DNA of 64,000 bases from JASLDZ01 sp964242625 (lineage in GTDB: Bacteria; Pseudomonadota; Alphaproteobacteria; Caulobacterales; Caulobacteraceae): the NCBI GenBank assembly GCA_964242625.1, contig CAXTAO010000003.1, positions 129,711 to 193,710 on the forward strand. The letters are read 5' to 3'. The notes beneath the pieces are model-generated. The model was not told where the DNA came from. It did no database searches and saw nothing but the letters and a program-made list of their open reading frames with translations. Both the position numbers and the translations under genes were made by a program. Of the stretch, positions 1 to 10,200 are shown one piece after another. How positions within the stretch are numbered: position 1 is the stretch's first letter; each line of letters starts with the position of its first letter.

Positions 1-690
1 CCAAATTTCATCGCGCGCGAGGTGGCGTTCCTGGAGGCGGGCGGCGTCATCGCCACCGCGCATGTCCGGGGCGGCGGGGAGTACGGGCGCGCCTGGCACG
101 AGGCGGGCATGCAGGCGACCAAGCCCAACACTTGGCGCGACCTGATCGCCTGCTGCGAACTCCTCGTCGCGCAGGGGTGGACGGCGCCGAACCAGCTGGC
201 GCTCGAGGGGGGCTCCGCGGGCGGCATAGCGGTGGGGCGGGCCCTGACCGAGCGCCCGGACCTATTCGCCGCGGTGATCTCCAAGGTCGGCATGTCCAAC
301 CCGCTGCGGGCCGAGTTCGAACCCAACGGACAGCCCAACGTCCCCGAGTTCGGCTCGGTGAAGACCCGCGAGAGCTTCCAAGCCCTCAAGGCGATGGACA
401 GCTTCCACGCGGTCAAGGACGGCGTGCGCTATCCGGCCGTGCTCTTGGAGACGGGCGTCAACGACTCCCGCGTCGCGCCGTACAACGCCGCCAAGATGGC
501 CGCGAGGCTGCAGGCCGCCGACCCGCGCAACGTCGCGCTCCTGCGGGTCGATTTCGACAGCGGCCACGTCATCGCCGGGCGCTCGAAGGACAGCGTGGAC
601 GCGGAGTTCGCGGACGACTTCACCTTTGTCCTGACCCACACAGGGGGCCCGGCGCCCCGGCGAGGTCGGCCCAGGGCGAGCGTGGGTTGA
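1..690 (+). CDS. Prolyl oligopeptidase-family (S9) serine peptidase, C-terminal part
   Basis: The reading frame is open from the first base, so this is the C-terminal ~229 residues of a larger protein whose start lies outside the window. The visible part is the catalytic alpha/beta-hydrolase domain of S9 peptidases, which cleave short peptides after proline or related residues. The nucleophile motif GGSAGG, a downstream VNDSRV segment (acid Asp) and DSGHV (catalytic His) occur in the right order and spacing. HVRGGGEYGRAWHEAG is the typical region before the nucleophile. The stop at 690 follows a short low-complexity Arg/Pro/Gly tail. The N-terminal beta-propeller expected for the family is not in the window, so the exact subfamily (prolyl oligopeptidase versus oligopeptidase B-like) cannot be decided. 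Confidence 0.85.
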   Translation, partial: PNFIAREVAFLEAGGVIATAHVRGGGEYGRAWHEAGMQATKPNTWRDLIACCELLVAQGWTAPNQLALEGGSAGGIAVGRALTERPDLFAAVISKVGMSNPLRAEFEPNGQPNVPEFGSVKTRESFQALKAMDSFHAVKDGVRYPAVLLETGVNDSRVAPYNAAKMAARLQAADPRNVALLRVDFDSGHVIAGRSKDSVDAEFADDFTFVLTHTGGPAPRRGRPRASVG

Positions 691-765
691 CCTGCGTACG
701 CTCCCCGGATGTGGTGAGGGCGGACGATGCACGCGACCGGCCGGGTCTAGGCGAGAGGAGGCGGG

Positions 766-1266
766 ATGAGCGACCCTGTCGAGGCGGCCGAGCGGCACGC
801 CGACGACCTCGCCCAGCGCGCGCCGGCGATGGTGATCATCGCCGAGCGCTGGATCTCGATCGTGATCGCCGCCTTTCTGGTGCTGGCGGCCCTTTTGGCG
901 CTGGTCGTCGCGGCCGTGCGCCTGGCTCAGGGGCTCGTCCACGAGGGTCTGGACGCGCGCCTCATCGTCATCGTCGTGGACCACCTCCTCCTGGTGCTGG
1001 TGCTGGTCGAGATCCTGCACACGGTGCGTCAGTCGATCGAGGCGCGGGAGCTGCAGGCCGAGCCCTTCCTCATCGTGGGTCTGATCGCGACCGTGCGGCG
1101 CATCCTCCTCGTCACCCTGGAGACCTCGGACGCCGGCATGTCGCCCGGCGCGGTGGCGCAGAACTTCTCGCGCAACATGGTCGAGCTGGGCGTGCTCGCC
1201 GGGCTGACTGCAGTGCTGGTGGCGTCGATCTTCGTGGCGCGGAGGAGCGGGACGAAAGGCGCCTGA
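766..1266 (+). CDS. PsiE-like phosphate-starvation-inducible membrane protein
   Basis: A 166-residue protein with a short charged N-terminus and about four hydrophobic segments (near residues 27-52, 65-85, 100-120 and 138-158), an arrangement typical of the PsiE family of small inner-membrane proteins. The family's molecular function is unknown; in enterobacteria psiE responds to phosphate starvation and cAMP-CRP. The ATG at 766 follows an AGGAGG-type ribosome site (gagaggaggcggg). It stands alone between the peptidase and a convergent ABC-F gene. Assignment rests on the topology and the Glu/His-containing second and third helices (VEILHTVRQSIEARE). Confidence 0.7.
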   Translation: MSDPVEAAERHADDLAQRAPAMVIIAERWISIVIAAFLVLAALLALVVAAVRLAQGLVHEGLDARLIVIVVDHLLLVLVLVEILHTVRQSIEARELQAEPFLIVGLIATVRRILLVTLETSDAGMSPGAVAQNFSRNMVELGVLAGLTAVLVASIFVARRSGTKGA

Positions 1267-1296
1267 GCCCTCCCGCCGTCGCGCCCCGAGGCGCGC

Positions 1297-2925
1297 TCAG
1301 GCCAGCGCCTTCGCCTTTCGGCCCTTGGGCTTGCCGCCGAGCTGGGTCGGCCGCGCCCCCTGCCGCACCCGGTCGAGCACGAACCGCGCATAGGCGTCCA
1401 TGTCGCCGTCGAAGGGCTTCACCGCGCCGTCCGCCGCCAGCCACAGCCGGTCGGCGACGAGCTCCATCAGCGAGCGGTCGTGGGTGATCAGTACGACGGC
1501 GCCCTCATAGTCGTTGAGCGCGTCGAGGAGCGCGCGGCGGCTGTCGATGTCGAGGTGGTTGGTCGGCTCGTCCAGGATCAGGAGGTGCGGGGCCTCCAAC
1601 GCGACGAGATTCAGGAGGAGGCGCGCCCGCTCGCCGCCCGAGAGGTCGGCCACCGTCGTCTCCTGCTTGTCGAAGCCGATGCCCCACTGCGCCAGGCGCG
1701 AGCGGCGTGAGTTCTCGCTGGCCTCCTTGAGCGCCCGGCGGATGATGTCGAGCGGCGTGTCCGAGCCGTCCAGCGCCTCGATCTGGTGCTGGTGGAACCA
1801 GCCCACCTTGAGCCGCGCCTCCCGGTGCATGCGGCCCGAGGTCAGCGGCAGCGCCCCCGCCACCATCTTGGCGAAGGTCGACTTCCCCGCGCCGTTGACG
1901 CCCAGAAGGCCGATGCGGTCGTCCACGTCCATGCGCAGGTTCAGGCCCTGCAGCACGGGCGCGCCGTCGTAGCCCACCGCGGCGTCGTCCAGGCTGAGGA
2001 GGGGCGGCGCCAGCGCACGGGCGGGGGACGGCAGGAGGAAGGGCGCGACGCGCTCGGAGGCGATCTCGGCGACCGGCGCGAGCTTGGCCAGCCGCTTGAC
2101 GCGGCTCTGCGCCTGGGCGGCCTTGCTCGCCTTGGCCTTGAAGCGGTCGATGAAGCTCTGCAGGTGCTCGCGCTCGGCGTCCTGCTTGGCGCGGGTCGCC
2201 GCCTGCAGCCGCGTCTTCTCGGCCAGCATGCGCTCGAAGTCGTCGTAGCCGCCGGTGTAGAGCTCGAGCTTGCCCGCGCGCAGGTGCAGGATGTGGGTGA
2301 CCGAGCTGTTGAGGAGCTCCCGATCGTGGCTGATCACGAGCGCGGTGTGCGGATACTTGCGCAGCCGCGCCTCCAGCCACAGCGCGCCTTCCAGGTCGAG
2401 GTAGTTGGTCGGCTCGTCGAGAAGGAGGAGGTCGGGCTCGGCGAACAGCGCGGCGGCCAGCGCCACGCGCATGCGCCAGCCGCCCGAGAACTCGGCCATG
2501 GCGCGGTCGAGGTCGGCGGTGGAAAAACCCAGCCCCGCCAGGATCTCGGCCGCGCGTGCGGGCGCCCGGTCGGCGTCGATCTCGATCAGCCGCGTCCAGA
2601 TGTCGCCCATGCGTTCGGGCTCGGCCCCGTCCAGCTCCCGCAGAAGGCTGGCGCGCTCCTGGTCGGCTTCGAGGATGGTGTCGAGGAGGCTCGTAGGGGT
2701 GGCGGGATGCTCCTGCGCCACCGCGGCGATCCGCGCGGCGCGGGGCAGCTCGATGGAGCCGCCGTCGAGTTGCAGCTCGCCCAGGATCAGCTTGAACAGG
2801 GTGGACTTGCCCACGCCGTTGCGGCCCGCCAGCCCCACCTTGGCGCCGGGCGGCAGGGTGACGGAGGCCCCGTCGAAGAAGCGTCGCCCCCAAGCGTTGA
2901 AGGTGATCGCGTCGATCTGGAGCAT
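1297..2925 (-). CDS. ABC-F family ATP-binding protein (Uup/YheS/EttA type)
   Basis: A 542-residue soluble protein with two ATP-binding cassettes and no membrane segments, the layout of ABC-F proteins that act on ribosomes (translation regulation, rescue or antibiotic protection) rather than in transport. Walker A motifs are GRNGVGKST and GVNGAGKST. Signature motifs are FSGGWRMR and LSGGERAR. Walker B segments are LLLLDEPTNYLD and LLILDEPTNHLD, each followed by the switch His in ISHD/ITHD. The charged linker between the cassettes (residues ~235-285) corresponds to the P-site tRNA interaction motif. The C-terminus is short and lysine-rich. Closest in style to the YheS/Uup branch; the exact paralogue cannot be fixed here. 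Confidence 0.9.
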   Translation of the reverse strand: MLQIDAITFNAWGRRFFDGASVTLPPGAKVGLAGRNGVGKSTLFKLILGELQLDGGSIELPRAARIAAVAQEHPATPTSLLDTILEADQERASLLRELDGAEPERMGDIWTRLIEIDADRAPARAAEILAGLGFSTADLDRAMAEFSGGWRMRVALAAALFAEPDLLLLDEPTNYLDLEGALWLEARLRKYPHTALVISHDRELLNSSVTHILHLRAGKLELYTGGYDDFERMLAEKTRLQAATRAKQDAEREHLQSFIDRFKAKASKAAQAQSRVKRLAKLAPVAEIASERVAPFLLPSPARALAPPLLSLDDAAVGYDGAPVLQGLNLRMDVDDRIGLLGVNGAGKSTFAKMVAGALPLTSGRMHREARLKVGWFHQHQIEALDGSDTPLDIIRRALKEASENSRRSRLAQWGIGFDKQETTVADLSGGERARLLLNLVALEAPHLLILDEPTNHLDIDSRRALLDALNDYEGAVVLITHDRSLMELVADRLWLAADGAVKPFDGDMDAYARFVLDRVRQGARPTQLGGKPKGRKAKALA

Positions 2926-3023
2926 GCCAGCCTCTCCTCGCGGCTGACGCCCGACGTCCGCGACCCGCGCCGACGACCGCCGCCTCTAGGCAAGGCGGCG
3001 GCCCCGCACAAGCGCGCGGGCGA

Positions 3024-4805
3024 TCAGAGCCGCTGCAGCGGGCTCGGCCCGTCGCGGCGCGCGAGACGCCAGCGCGCGAGCACCTCGGCGGTGTAGGGCT
3101 TGGCGTCGATGGACACCGACATCATCTCGGCCGTCGCCGCGGCGGGTGTCAGCGTCAGCCGCACATAGCCCTTGGCCAGCTGGTCGCAGAAGGCGACCTC
3201 GCGGTTCTGCGTGGGGAAGACGTCTCCCAGTTGGAAGCCCGCCACGTCGCCGAGCGAAGGGCTCGTCACGGCGCTGACGCCGAACTCGGTGGCGAGCGGT
3301 CGCGTGCCGGCTGCGTCCATCAGCCGGTTGGCCCAGAAGGCGTGGCTGTCGCCGGAGAGCACGATCACCTGGCCGGAGGGCTGGCGCGAGACGATGGCGT
3401 CGAAGCGCGCGCGGGCGGCGGGATAGCCGTCCCAACCGTCGAGGTCGTAAGGCTGGTCGAAACTCATCACGTGCACGAAGTCTTCGGCGCGCTTCCGGCG
3501 TCCGGCGGGCAGGGCCGCCAGCGCCGCCGCGAGGCGTTCGCGGCCGACGGCGGCGGCGATCTTGGGCGAGCGGCAGCGCGCCATGATCACCTCGTTGCCG
3601 ATCACCTGCCACGGCCTGCCGCTCTGCGCCGAGGCCCGCAGCGTCTCCTCGAGCCAGCGCTCCTGCGTCTCGCCGAGCATCTGGCGCGAGGGATCGGCCA
3701 CGAAGCGGGCGATGGCGTCGGTGTCTGGGCCGAGCGCGTAAGGCGCGGGCGGACCGGCCGCGGTGGTGCGCGCGGCGATGTCGGCCAGCTGCGCGGGGCT
3801 CGTCACGCGGACCGGGTGGTCCGGCGCGCTCATGTCATAGGGCACGAACGGGATGTCGCCCGGGCGGTCGTACTCGAGCTGGTAGGAGCGCGCGGTTAGC
3901 CGGCTCTCGACCATGGTGAGGCTCGCCAGGTCGCCGAAGTCGAACGAACGGTTGATCGCCTCGAAGGCGCGGCCGGGCTCTGGGTCGCGCACCGGCATCC
4001 ACTCGTACCAGGCGCGGAGGGCGGCGGCCTTGCGGTCGTCGAAGGCGCCCTCGGTCTTGTCGTGGTGGTTCTCGGCCCCCCCCTTCCAGGTGTCGTTGGC
4101 GACCTCGTGGTCGTCCCACACGCAGATCCAGGCGGCGCGGGCGTGGGCGGCCTGCAGGTCGGGGTCGCGGCGGTACTGGGCGTAGCGGGTGCGGTAGTCG
4201 GCGAGCGTGACGATCTCGTGCGCCGGCTCAGGCGTGCGACCCAGCCGGCGGCCGCGCTCCATGCCGTAGCCGTCGTGGTCGGCCCCGTACTCGTAGATGT
4301 AGTCGCCGAGCTCGACCACCGCGTCCAGCCGCTCGGATAGGGCTATATGGTGGTAGGCGTTGAAGAGGCCGTTGGGGTAGAGGGCGCAGGTCACGAAGGC
4401 CAGCACCACCTCCGCCGTCGCGCCGCGCGGCAGGGTGCGAGCGCGCCCCACGGGCGAGACGACGCCGCCGGCGCGGAAGCGGTACCAGTAGTCGCGCCCG
4501 GGCTTCAGGCCGCCCACGTCCACCTTGACGCAGTGATCCTGGGCAGGCGCCGCTCGGGCGTCGCCGCGCGCGACCACGCGGGCGAAGGCGGCTTCCTCCG
4601 CCACCTCCCAGGCGAGCGTCGCGCCCCGCGCGGGGTCGGTGGTGAGCCGCGTCCAGATCAGGAGGCGGTCCGGTCCGGGGTCGCCGCTGGCCACCCCGTG
4701 CTGGAAGGATGCGGTGGCCTCCGCGGGCGCCCCCGCGCGCGCCAGCCCGGGCGCCCCCGCGCCGAGGGCGACCAGGGACAGGGCGTGACGGCGGTCGACG
4801 CGCAT
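3024..4805 (-). CDS. phoD: PhoD-like alkaline phosphatase/phosphodiesterase, Tat-exported
   Basis: A 593-residue metallophosphatase of the PhoD family, which hydrolyses phosphate mono- and diesters outside the cytoplasm using Ca/Fe. The N-terminus has a twin-arginine-type signal (DRRHALSLVALGAGAPGLARA). It is followed by the PhoD N-terminal beta domain (FQHGVASGDPGPDRLLIWTR) and the catalytic domain with ELGDYIYEYG, CVWDDHEVANDTW and VIVLSGDSHAFWAN, which carry the metal ligands. The frame stays open 22 residues further upstream, but the ATG at 4805 has a good GAGGAG site 9 bases before it and places the RR motif correctly. Convergent with nothing nearby; the ABC-F gene lies downstream on the same strand. 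Confidence 0.88.
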   Translation of the reverse strand: MRVDRRHALSLVALGAGAPGLARAGAPAEATASFQHGVASGDPGPDRLLIWTRLTTDPARGATLAWEVAEEAAFARVVARGDARAAPAQDHCVKVDVGGLKPGRDYWYRFRAGGVVSPVGRARTLPRGATAEVVLAFVTCALYPNGLFNAYHHIALSERLDAVVELGDYIYEYGADHDGYGMERGRRLGRTPEPAHEIVTLADYRTRYAQYRRDPDLQAAHARAAWICVWDDHEVANDTWKGGAENHHDKTEGAFDDRKAAALRAWYEWMPVRDPEPGRAFEAINRSFDFGDLASLTMVESRLTARSYQLEYDRPGDIPFVPYDMSAPDHPVRVTSPAQLADIAARTTAAGPPAPYALGPDTDAIARFVADPSRQMLGETQERWLEETLRASAQSGRPWQVIGNEVIMARCRSPKIAAAVGRERLAAALAALPAGRRKRAEDFVHVMSFDQPYDLDGWDGYPAARARFDAIVSRQPSGQVIVLSGDSHAFWANRLMDAAGTRPLATEFGVSAVTSPSLGDVAGFQLGDVFPTQNREVAFCDQLAKGYVRLTLTPAAATAEMMSVSIDAKPYTAEVLARWRLARRDGPSPLQRL

Positions 4806-4951
4806 GGAGAAGCTCCTCGGACAGGCGCGGACCCTAGCCGGGCGGCGTGACAGGCCTGCGAAGCGCCACAAGTGGGCGGGGAGGTCCCAGCGCGACCTCC
4901 ATCAACCGGGACCGTTCATCTCGCGGGCCGCGTCGTGCTATGGATCCAGCG

Positions 4952-5128
4952 ATGTCCGATCCCGAAGACCGCCCCGCGACCGCCGCCGAGAAGCTGTCGG
5001 CCATCGTCGCCGCCCGCAAGGGCGCCGCCCAGCAGAAGGGCTCGCGCACCTCGCCCGCCGACCGGCAGGCCGAGCGCGCCGCCGCCGCGCGGTCGGCGTC
5101 CAAGTCCAAGCCCGCGCCGCGCAAGTAG
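4952..5128 (+). CDS. Small basic hypothetical protein
   Basis: A possible 58-residue protein: an acidic N-terminus (SDPEDRPATAAEKLSAIVAARKG) and an Arg/Lys/Ala-rich, probably disordered C-terminus ending in KPAPRK. An alternative in-frame ATG lies at 4940. It precedes the YaiI/YqxD gene by 19 bases on the same strand and may share its transcript. Short proteins of this character (one amphipathic helix plus basic tail) are common in alphaproteobacteria, but I recognise no family and assign no function. Confidence 0.5.
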   Translation: MSDPEDRPATAAEKLSAIVAARKGAAQQKGSRTSPADRQAERAAAARSASKSKPAPRK

Positions 5129-5147
5129 GCGCGCGCCCGCCCGCTCC

Positions 5148-5597
5148 GTGGCGAACCTCTATGTCGACGCCGACGCCTGCCCGGTGCGGGAGGAGGCGTA
5201 CCGGGTAGCCGCCCGCTATCGACTGCCCGTCTTCGTTGTGTCCAACAGCTGGATCCGCACGCCCGCGCAGAGCGGCGTCAGCTCGGTCGTGGTCGACGCC
5301 GGCCCGGACGCGGCGGACGACTGGATCGCCGAGCGCGCGGGGCGTGGCGACGTGGTGATCACCGCCGACATCCCCCTGGCCCAGCGAACCCTGGCGGCGG
5401 GCGCGCAGGCGCTGCATCCGACCGGACGGCTGTTCACGCCGGACAACATCGGCTCGGCCCTCGCGTCGCGGGCGGTGGGCGAGCACCTCCGTTCGCTCGG
5501 CGCGGCGACAACGGGGCCGAAGCCCTTCGAGCGGGAGGACCGGTCGCGCTTCCTGCAGGCGCTGGACGCGGCGGTCGTCAGGGCGCTGCGGCTCTGA
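5148..5597 (+). CDS. YaiI/YqxD family protein (DUF188)
   Basis: A 149-residue protein of the YaiI/YqxD family, a PIN-like fold with unknown substrate. Diagnostic segments are LYVDADACPVREEAYRVA at the N-terminus (the family's DADACP motif), GDVVITADIPLA in the middle, and a C-terminal FTPDNIG...FEREDRSRFLQAL helix region. The GTG at 5148 is chosen because it places the DADACP motif at the usual position; the ATG at 5161 is out of frame. The length is normal for the family. Confidence 0.85.
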   Translation: MANLYVDADACPVREEAYRVAARYRLPVFVVSNSWIRTPAQSGVSSVVVDAGPDAADDWIAERAGRGDVVITADIPLAQRTLAAGAQALHPTGRLFTPDNIGSALASRAVGEHLRSLGAATTGPKPFEREDRSRFLQALDAAVVRALRL

Positions 5598-5617
5598 CCT
5601 TCGACGCGGTGGCATGC

Positions 5618-7018
5618 TTACGGTCGCGCTGTATCCAAGCGCCAGACCGCCGCGCCGTGCGGCGCCAGGGTGAAGCGGGCGCGTGGCGAGGGCGCGAGGC
5701 GCGCGCCCGTCCACAGCTCCCGCGCACCGATCGCCCGTCCCGGCACGCCCAGCGCCGCCCACGCGAGCGACACGTCGCGCGGATGGTCCGCCAGGTTGAA
5801 GACGGCCACCGTGTCCGGCCCTGCGGCGCCTTGCGGCGTGGACAGCCACACCTGCGTGTCGGCCAGCGCCGGGCCGAGTTTTGCGGGACGGCTCGTCCCC
5901 GCCCGCTGGTTCAGCGCCAGGACCTCACGGTTCGTGAGCAGTGCGCGCTCCCCCGCGTCCATGGCTGTCAGGTCGCCGCCGAGGATCAGCGGCGAGCGCG
6001 CCACCGACCACAGTGTGACGGCCGTGCGCGCCTCTTCCGGCGTCAGGCGCGACTGGCGGGGGTCGCCCCAGCCGGGGTGGGGTCGAAGCGAGCCCAACGG
6101 CAGCATGTCGGCGTCGGGCCAGCTTCCCGGCTTGGCGTACGGCGCCCACAGCGCCAGCCGGGCGAAGGCCGAGAACACGCCGTTGGGGAACTCCGTGGCG
6201 GGCTTGTCGTGCGGAAAGGTCCAGCCGTCCCACAGGTCGTCGGAGATGCGCCACATCTGCGCCCCCCGAACCATGGCGGGATAATTTTCTATCCGCGACG
6301 GCCCGGGTGAGAGGCTGAGCACGATGGGGCGCCCTGTCTTTCGGATCGCCTCGCCGATTTGGCGGATCTCGGTCGGCCGGTAGGGGTGGTCCGAGATGCA
6401 GTCGACCTTGAGGAGGTCCACGCCCCAGCCGGCGTACTGGCGCAGGAGCGCGTCGTAATAGGCCTGGCCCGCCGGCGTGTCGGCGACACCGTAGTTGGCG
6501 TCGTCCCAGGGGCAGGTGGCGTTGCGGTCGGCGGCTTGCGACGCGCGGAACGCCGAACCCTCGATCGGGAGGTCGCGGTCGGCCGAGGGCTTGGGCACGC
6601 CCCGCACGATGTGGATGCCGAACTTGAGGCCCTGCGCGTGCGTCCAGTCGGCGAGCGATTTCAGTCCGCCGCCGTCCGCCGCCGAGGGGAAGCGGGCGAC
6701 CACGGGCGCGAGGCGGCCGTTGTCGTCGATCTTGTAGCCCCGGGTGGCGAGCCGGTCGCCGAGCGGATCGGCCATGTACCAACCCTCGTCGATCACCGCG
6801 TAGGTCCAGCCGTACGGCTTGAGCGTGGTCAGCACGCGGACGTTCGCCTTGAACTGCGCCTCGTCGACGGTGAGGCCGTAGGCGTCCCAGCTGTTCCAAC
6901 CCATGGGCGGAGCGGCGGCGAGCGCCTGGCTCTGCGCGGGCCCGGCGTTGGCGGCGGGTGGCGGCGAGGGGTCGGGCCCTCCGAGAAGCGCGGCTGCGGC
7001 GAGGACGACGAGGCTCAT
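5618..7018 (-). CDS. Glycoside hydrolase family 27 (alpha-galactosidase-like), secreted
   Basis: A 466-residue enzyme with an N-terminal hydrophobic signal region and then the GH27 (beta/alpha)8 barrel beginning APPMGWNSWDAYG. The nucleophile Asp is expected in LLKVDCISD and the acid/base Asp in WRISDDLWD, both present. A C-terminal beta-sandwich runs to the end (NLADHPRDVSLAW onward). Family members release terminal alpha-galactose, N-acetylgalactosamine or beta-L-arabinopyranose; the specificity is not decided by the visible motifs. Convergent with the YaiI/YqxD gene, stops separated by 20 bases. Confidence 0.88.
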   Translation of the reverse strand: MSLVVLAAAALLGGPDPSPPPAANAGPAQSQALAAAPPMGWNSWDAYGLTVDEAQFKANVRVLTTLKPYGWTYAVIDEGWYMADPLGDRLATRGYKIDDNGRLAPVVARFPSAADGGGLKSLADWTHAQGLKFGIHIVRGVPKPSADRDLPIEGSAFRASQAADRNATCPWDDANYGVADTPAGQAYYDALLRQYAGWGVDLLKVDCISDHPYRPTEIRQIGEAIRKTGRPIVLSLSPGPSRIENYPAMVRGAQMWRISDDLWDGWTFPHDKPATEFPNGVFSAFARLALWAPYAKPGSWPDADMLPLGSLRPHPGWGDPRQSRLTPEEARTAVTLWSVARSPLILGGDLTAMDAGERALLTNREVLALNQRAGTSRPAKLGPALADTQVWLSTPQGAAGPDTVAVFNLADHPRDVSLAWAALGVPGRAIGARELWTGARLAPSPRARFTLAPHGAAVWRLDTARP

Positions 7019-7210
7019 GCCTCACTGTGGCGGCGATCGCGCCCGTACGCCAGGGACGCCGGCGTCCATCGGTTCGACGGGGCCCGCCTCCCGCGTTTCA
7101 TCGCCGTCTCACAAGCTCGGCTCTGAAAAGTGACCGTGGATGTGCGCCCTATTGCCGTCTGAGCCGCACCGCAGAGAGCGCCCGCCCCTGCACCGCCGAG
7201 CTTTCCCCAC

Positions 7211-10200
7211 ATGCGTCACGCTCTCCTCGCCGCCGTCGCGCTCGCGCCCCTGAGCCTTGCGGGAGGCGCCCTCGCGCAGACGACGATCACGGCCAACTCC
7301 AGTACGCCGCTGGCGACCTCCGCGGCGGGCGACGTCTCCATCGCCTCGGGCGCGACGCTGACGGCCGGCACGTCCACCCCGGCCATCACGATCGACAGCA
7401 ACAACAGCGTGTCGGTGGTCGGCGCGATCAGCGCGGACAACGTCGCTGACGCGGTGGGCGTCTTGGTGCAGGGCGGACACACGGGGTCGCTCTCGGTGAC
7501 CGGCTCGATCACCAACACGGAGGACTTCGCCGCCACTGACAGCTCTAACTCGGACAGCGTGGTGGAGGCGCCCTTCGCCAGCGGCGCAGGCCGATACGGC
7601 GTCCGGCTGACGGGGGCCGCTCCGTTCACGGGCGACTTGTCGCTCACGGGGACCGTCACCGTGAAGGGCCAGAACTCCTACGGCGTCTCGTTGGAGGCCC
7701 CGCTGGCCGGCAGCCTTACGGTCGCCACCACCTCCCTCACCGGCGACGGCGGTGCGGCGGTGCGCGAGCTCGCGGGGGTGAGCGGGTCGGTGTCGGTGGG
7801 CGGCCCAGTCGGCGCCACGGGGCAGGGCTCGCAGGCGGTCTCGATCGGCGGCGACGTGGGCGGGGCGCTCAGGATCAGCTCGTCGATCACCGCCACGGGC
7901 TACAGCGACACCGCGCGCCTCGCCGACGCCGCCCAGGCCAAGCTGCAGGCGACGCTCACCGACGTGGAGCAGACCGGCGGCGCGCTGGCGGTGACCGCCA
8001 ACGTCGCGGGCGGGATCATCCTCAGCGCGCCGCCCGCCAACACAGTGGCGGGTTCGACCGCCGATCTCGACGGCGACGGCGTGCCGGACGGCGACGAAGG
8101 GTCCGGCAGCGTGTCGGTCTACGGCTCGGCGCCCGCGCTGGCCGTGGGCGCCGCAACAAAGGCGATCACCCTCGGCGCGTTCGGGACGGGGGACGACGCC
8201 TACGGCCTGATCAACCGCGGCCTGATCACCGCGACGGGGCTGGAGGACGGCGTGACCGCCACCGCCGTCCAGCTGGGTGCGGTAGGCGGCACGGTCCAGC
8301 TGGCGGGGGGCCTGCGCAACACGGGGACGATCAGCTCGACCACCTACGAGGCCGACAGCACCGCCCTGGGCGTGCTGTCCGGCGTCTCCGCAGCCGCCAT
8401 ACGCAACGAGGGCGTCGTGAGCGCGGCGATCGCCGACTCGACCCTGATCACCACCCCGACGATCGCGCAGTCAACGGCGGTGAGCATCGCCCAGGGCGCC
8501 TCGATTACTAGCCTCAGCAACACCGGCACGATCTCGGCGGCCGCGACCGGGGACGCGATGAGCGCCACCGCCGTCGTCGACCGCTCGGGCACGCTTGCCT
8601 CCGTACTCAACGAGGGGCAGATCACCGCGACGGTGACGCCCGTGACCGCGGGCGCGACGCCCAGCGGAAGGTTGATCGCCCTCGACCTGTCGGCGAACAC
8701 GACGGGCGTCACGCTCGTGCAGCAGGCCAACCCCACCACGAGCGTCCTCTACGGCTCGACGGCGGGCACGGCCGCCACCGCCTCGACGACGGTCACCCCC
8801 GCCGCGCCCACGATCACCGGCGACATCCTGCTGGGCTCGGGCGTGAACACCGTGCAGTTCCTGGCGGGCGTGGTGACCGGCGCGTTGCAGCTGGGCTCGG
8901 GCGAAGGCTCGAGCCTCCTCATCGACGGCGGCGCGGCCTACACGGGCGCGCTCACCTACGGCGGCGGCTCGCTCGCGCTGACGGTCGACAACGGCTCGCT
9001 GACCGACCTCAGCACGGCGACGAGCCGACTCTCCAGCCTCGCCATCGGCTCCGCCGGCAAGCTGACCGTCAGCGTGGACGCCGCCCGCGGGCTCGCCACC
9101 CGCTTCGACGTTTCGGGCGCCGCCACCATCGCCGCCGGGGGCGAGATCGCGGTGCGGCTGGTGAGCGCGCCGGTGAACGAGACCTCGCAGACGTTGACGA
9201 TCGTCAGCTCGCCGCAGCTGTCGGTGGCCGACCAGGCGACGCTGACGGCCACCACCTCCTACCTCTTCACTTCGAGCCTTGCGGCCGATCCGACGGCGGG
9301 AACCCTGTCGCTGACGCTCGACCGTAGGAGCGCCGCGGACCTCGGCCTGCTCGCCTCCGAGCAGGCGGGTCTGAACGGCGTGCTGGCGGGCACGGCCGGC
9401 GACGCCAACCTCGCCGCGGCGCTTCTCGCACCCTCCACCCGCGCCGACTTCGTCAAGGTGTACGACCAGCTGCTGCCCGAGCACGGGGGCGGCGTCTTCC
9501 TCGCCGCGCGCGAGGCGGCGGAAAGCATCGGGCGCGCGATCTCGGACCGTTACGACCTGCCGGAAGCCGCAGGGGCCTGGCTGCAGGAGTTCGGCTTCGG
9601 CGTCGAGCAGGACGCACAGGCCGCCGTAGCCGAGCACGCGGGCGGCTTCGGCTTCGCGGGCGGGGCGGAGAAGGGGCTGGGCGGCCTGGGCGTCCTGGGC
9701 GTCTCGGCCGCCTTCGACGACGCCAAGGTGACGAGCCCGGACATCGCCAACTCCTCCACCGACATGGAGGAGCTTGAGGCCGGCCTCTACTGGCGCGTCT
9801 CGGCGGGCGGGCTCCTCCTGACCGCTCGCGGCGCCGCCGGCTATGTGTGGGGCGACACCGAGCGCGACCTGGCCGTCGCCGCGGGAGAGGGCGTCTCGGC
9901 GGAGTCGGCCACCTACAAGAGCGATTGGCACGGCTGGACGGCGGACGCCCGCTTCGGCGCCGGCTACCAGGTCAATCTCGGCCCCGTCTTCGTGCGCCCG
10001 CAGCTGGCGGTTGAGTACTTCCGCCTCGATCAGAACGGCTACGCCGAGAGCGGGCCCGCGGCGACGGCGTTGACCGTCGGCGACCGCACGGGCGACGCCA
10101 GCTTCGGGACGGCGAGCGTCGTCTTCGGCGGGCGCTTGGGCCGGGACCTTGTCTGGCGGCCCTCGCTCGAGGTGGGCGCGCGCGACGTGTGGAGCGGCGA

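Noticed and set aside
132..1487. Long plus-strand open frame of 451 codons
   Set aside because: Arg/Gly/Pro-rich product across the S9 peptidase, PsiE-like and ABC-F genes; a high-GC shadow frame, as are many other long frames opposite real genes in this window.
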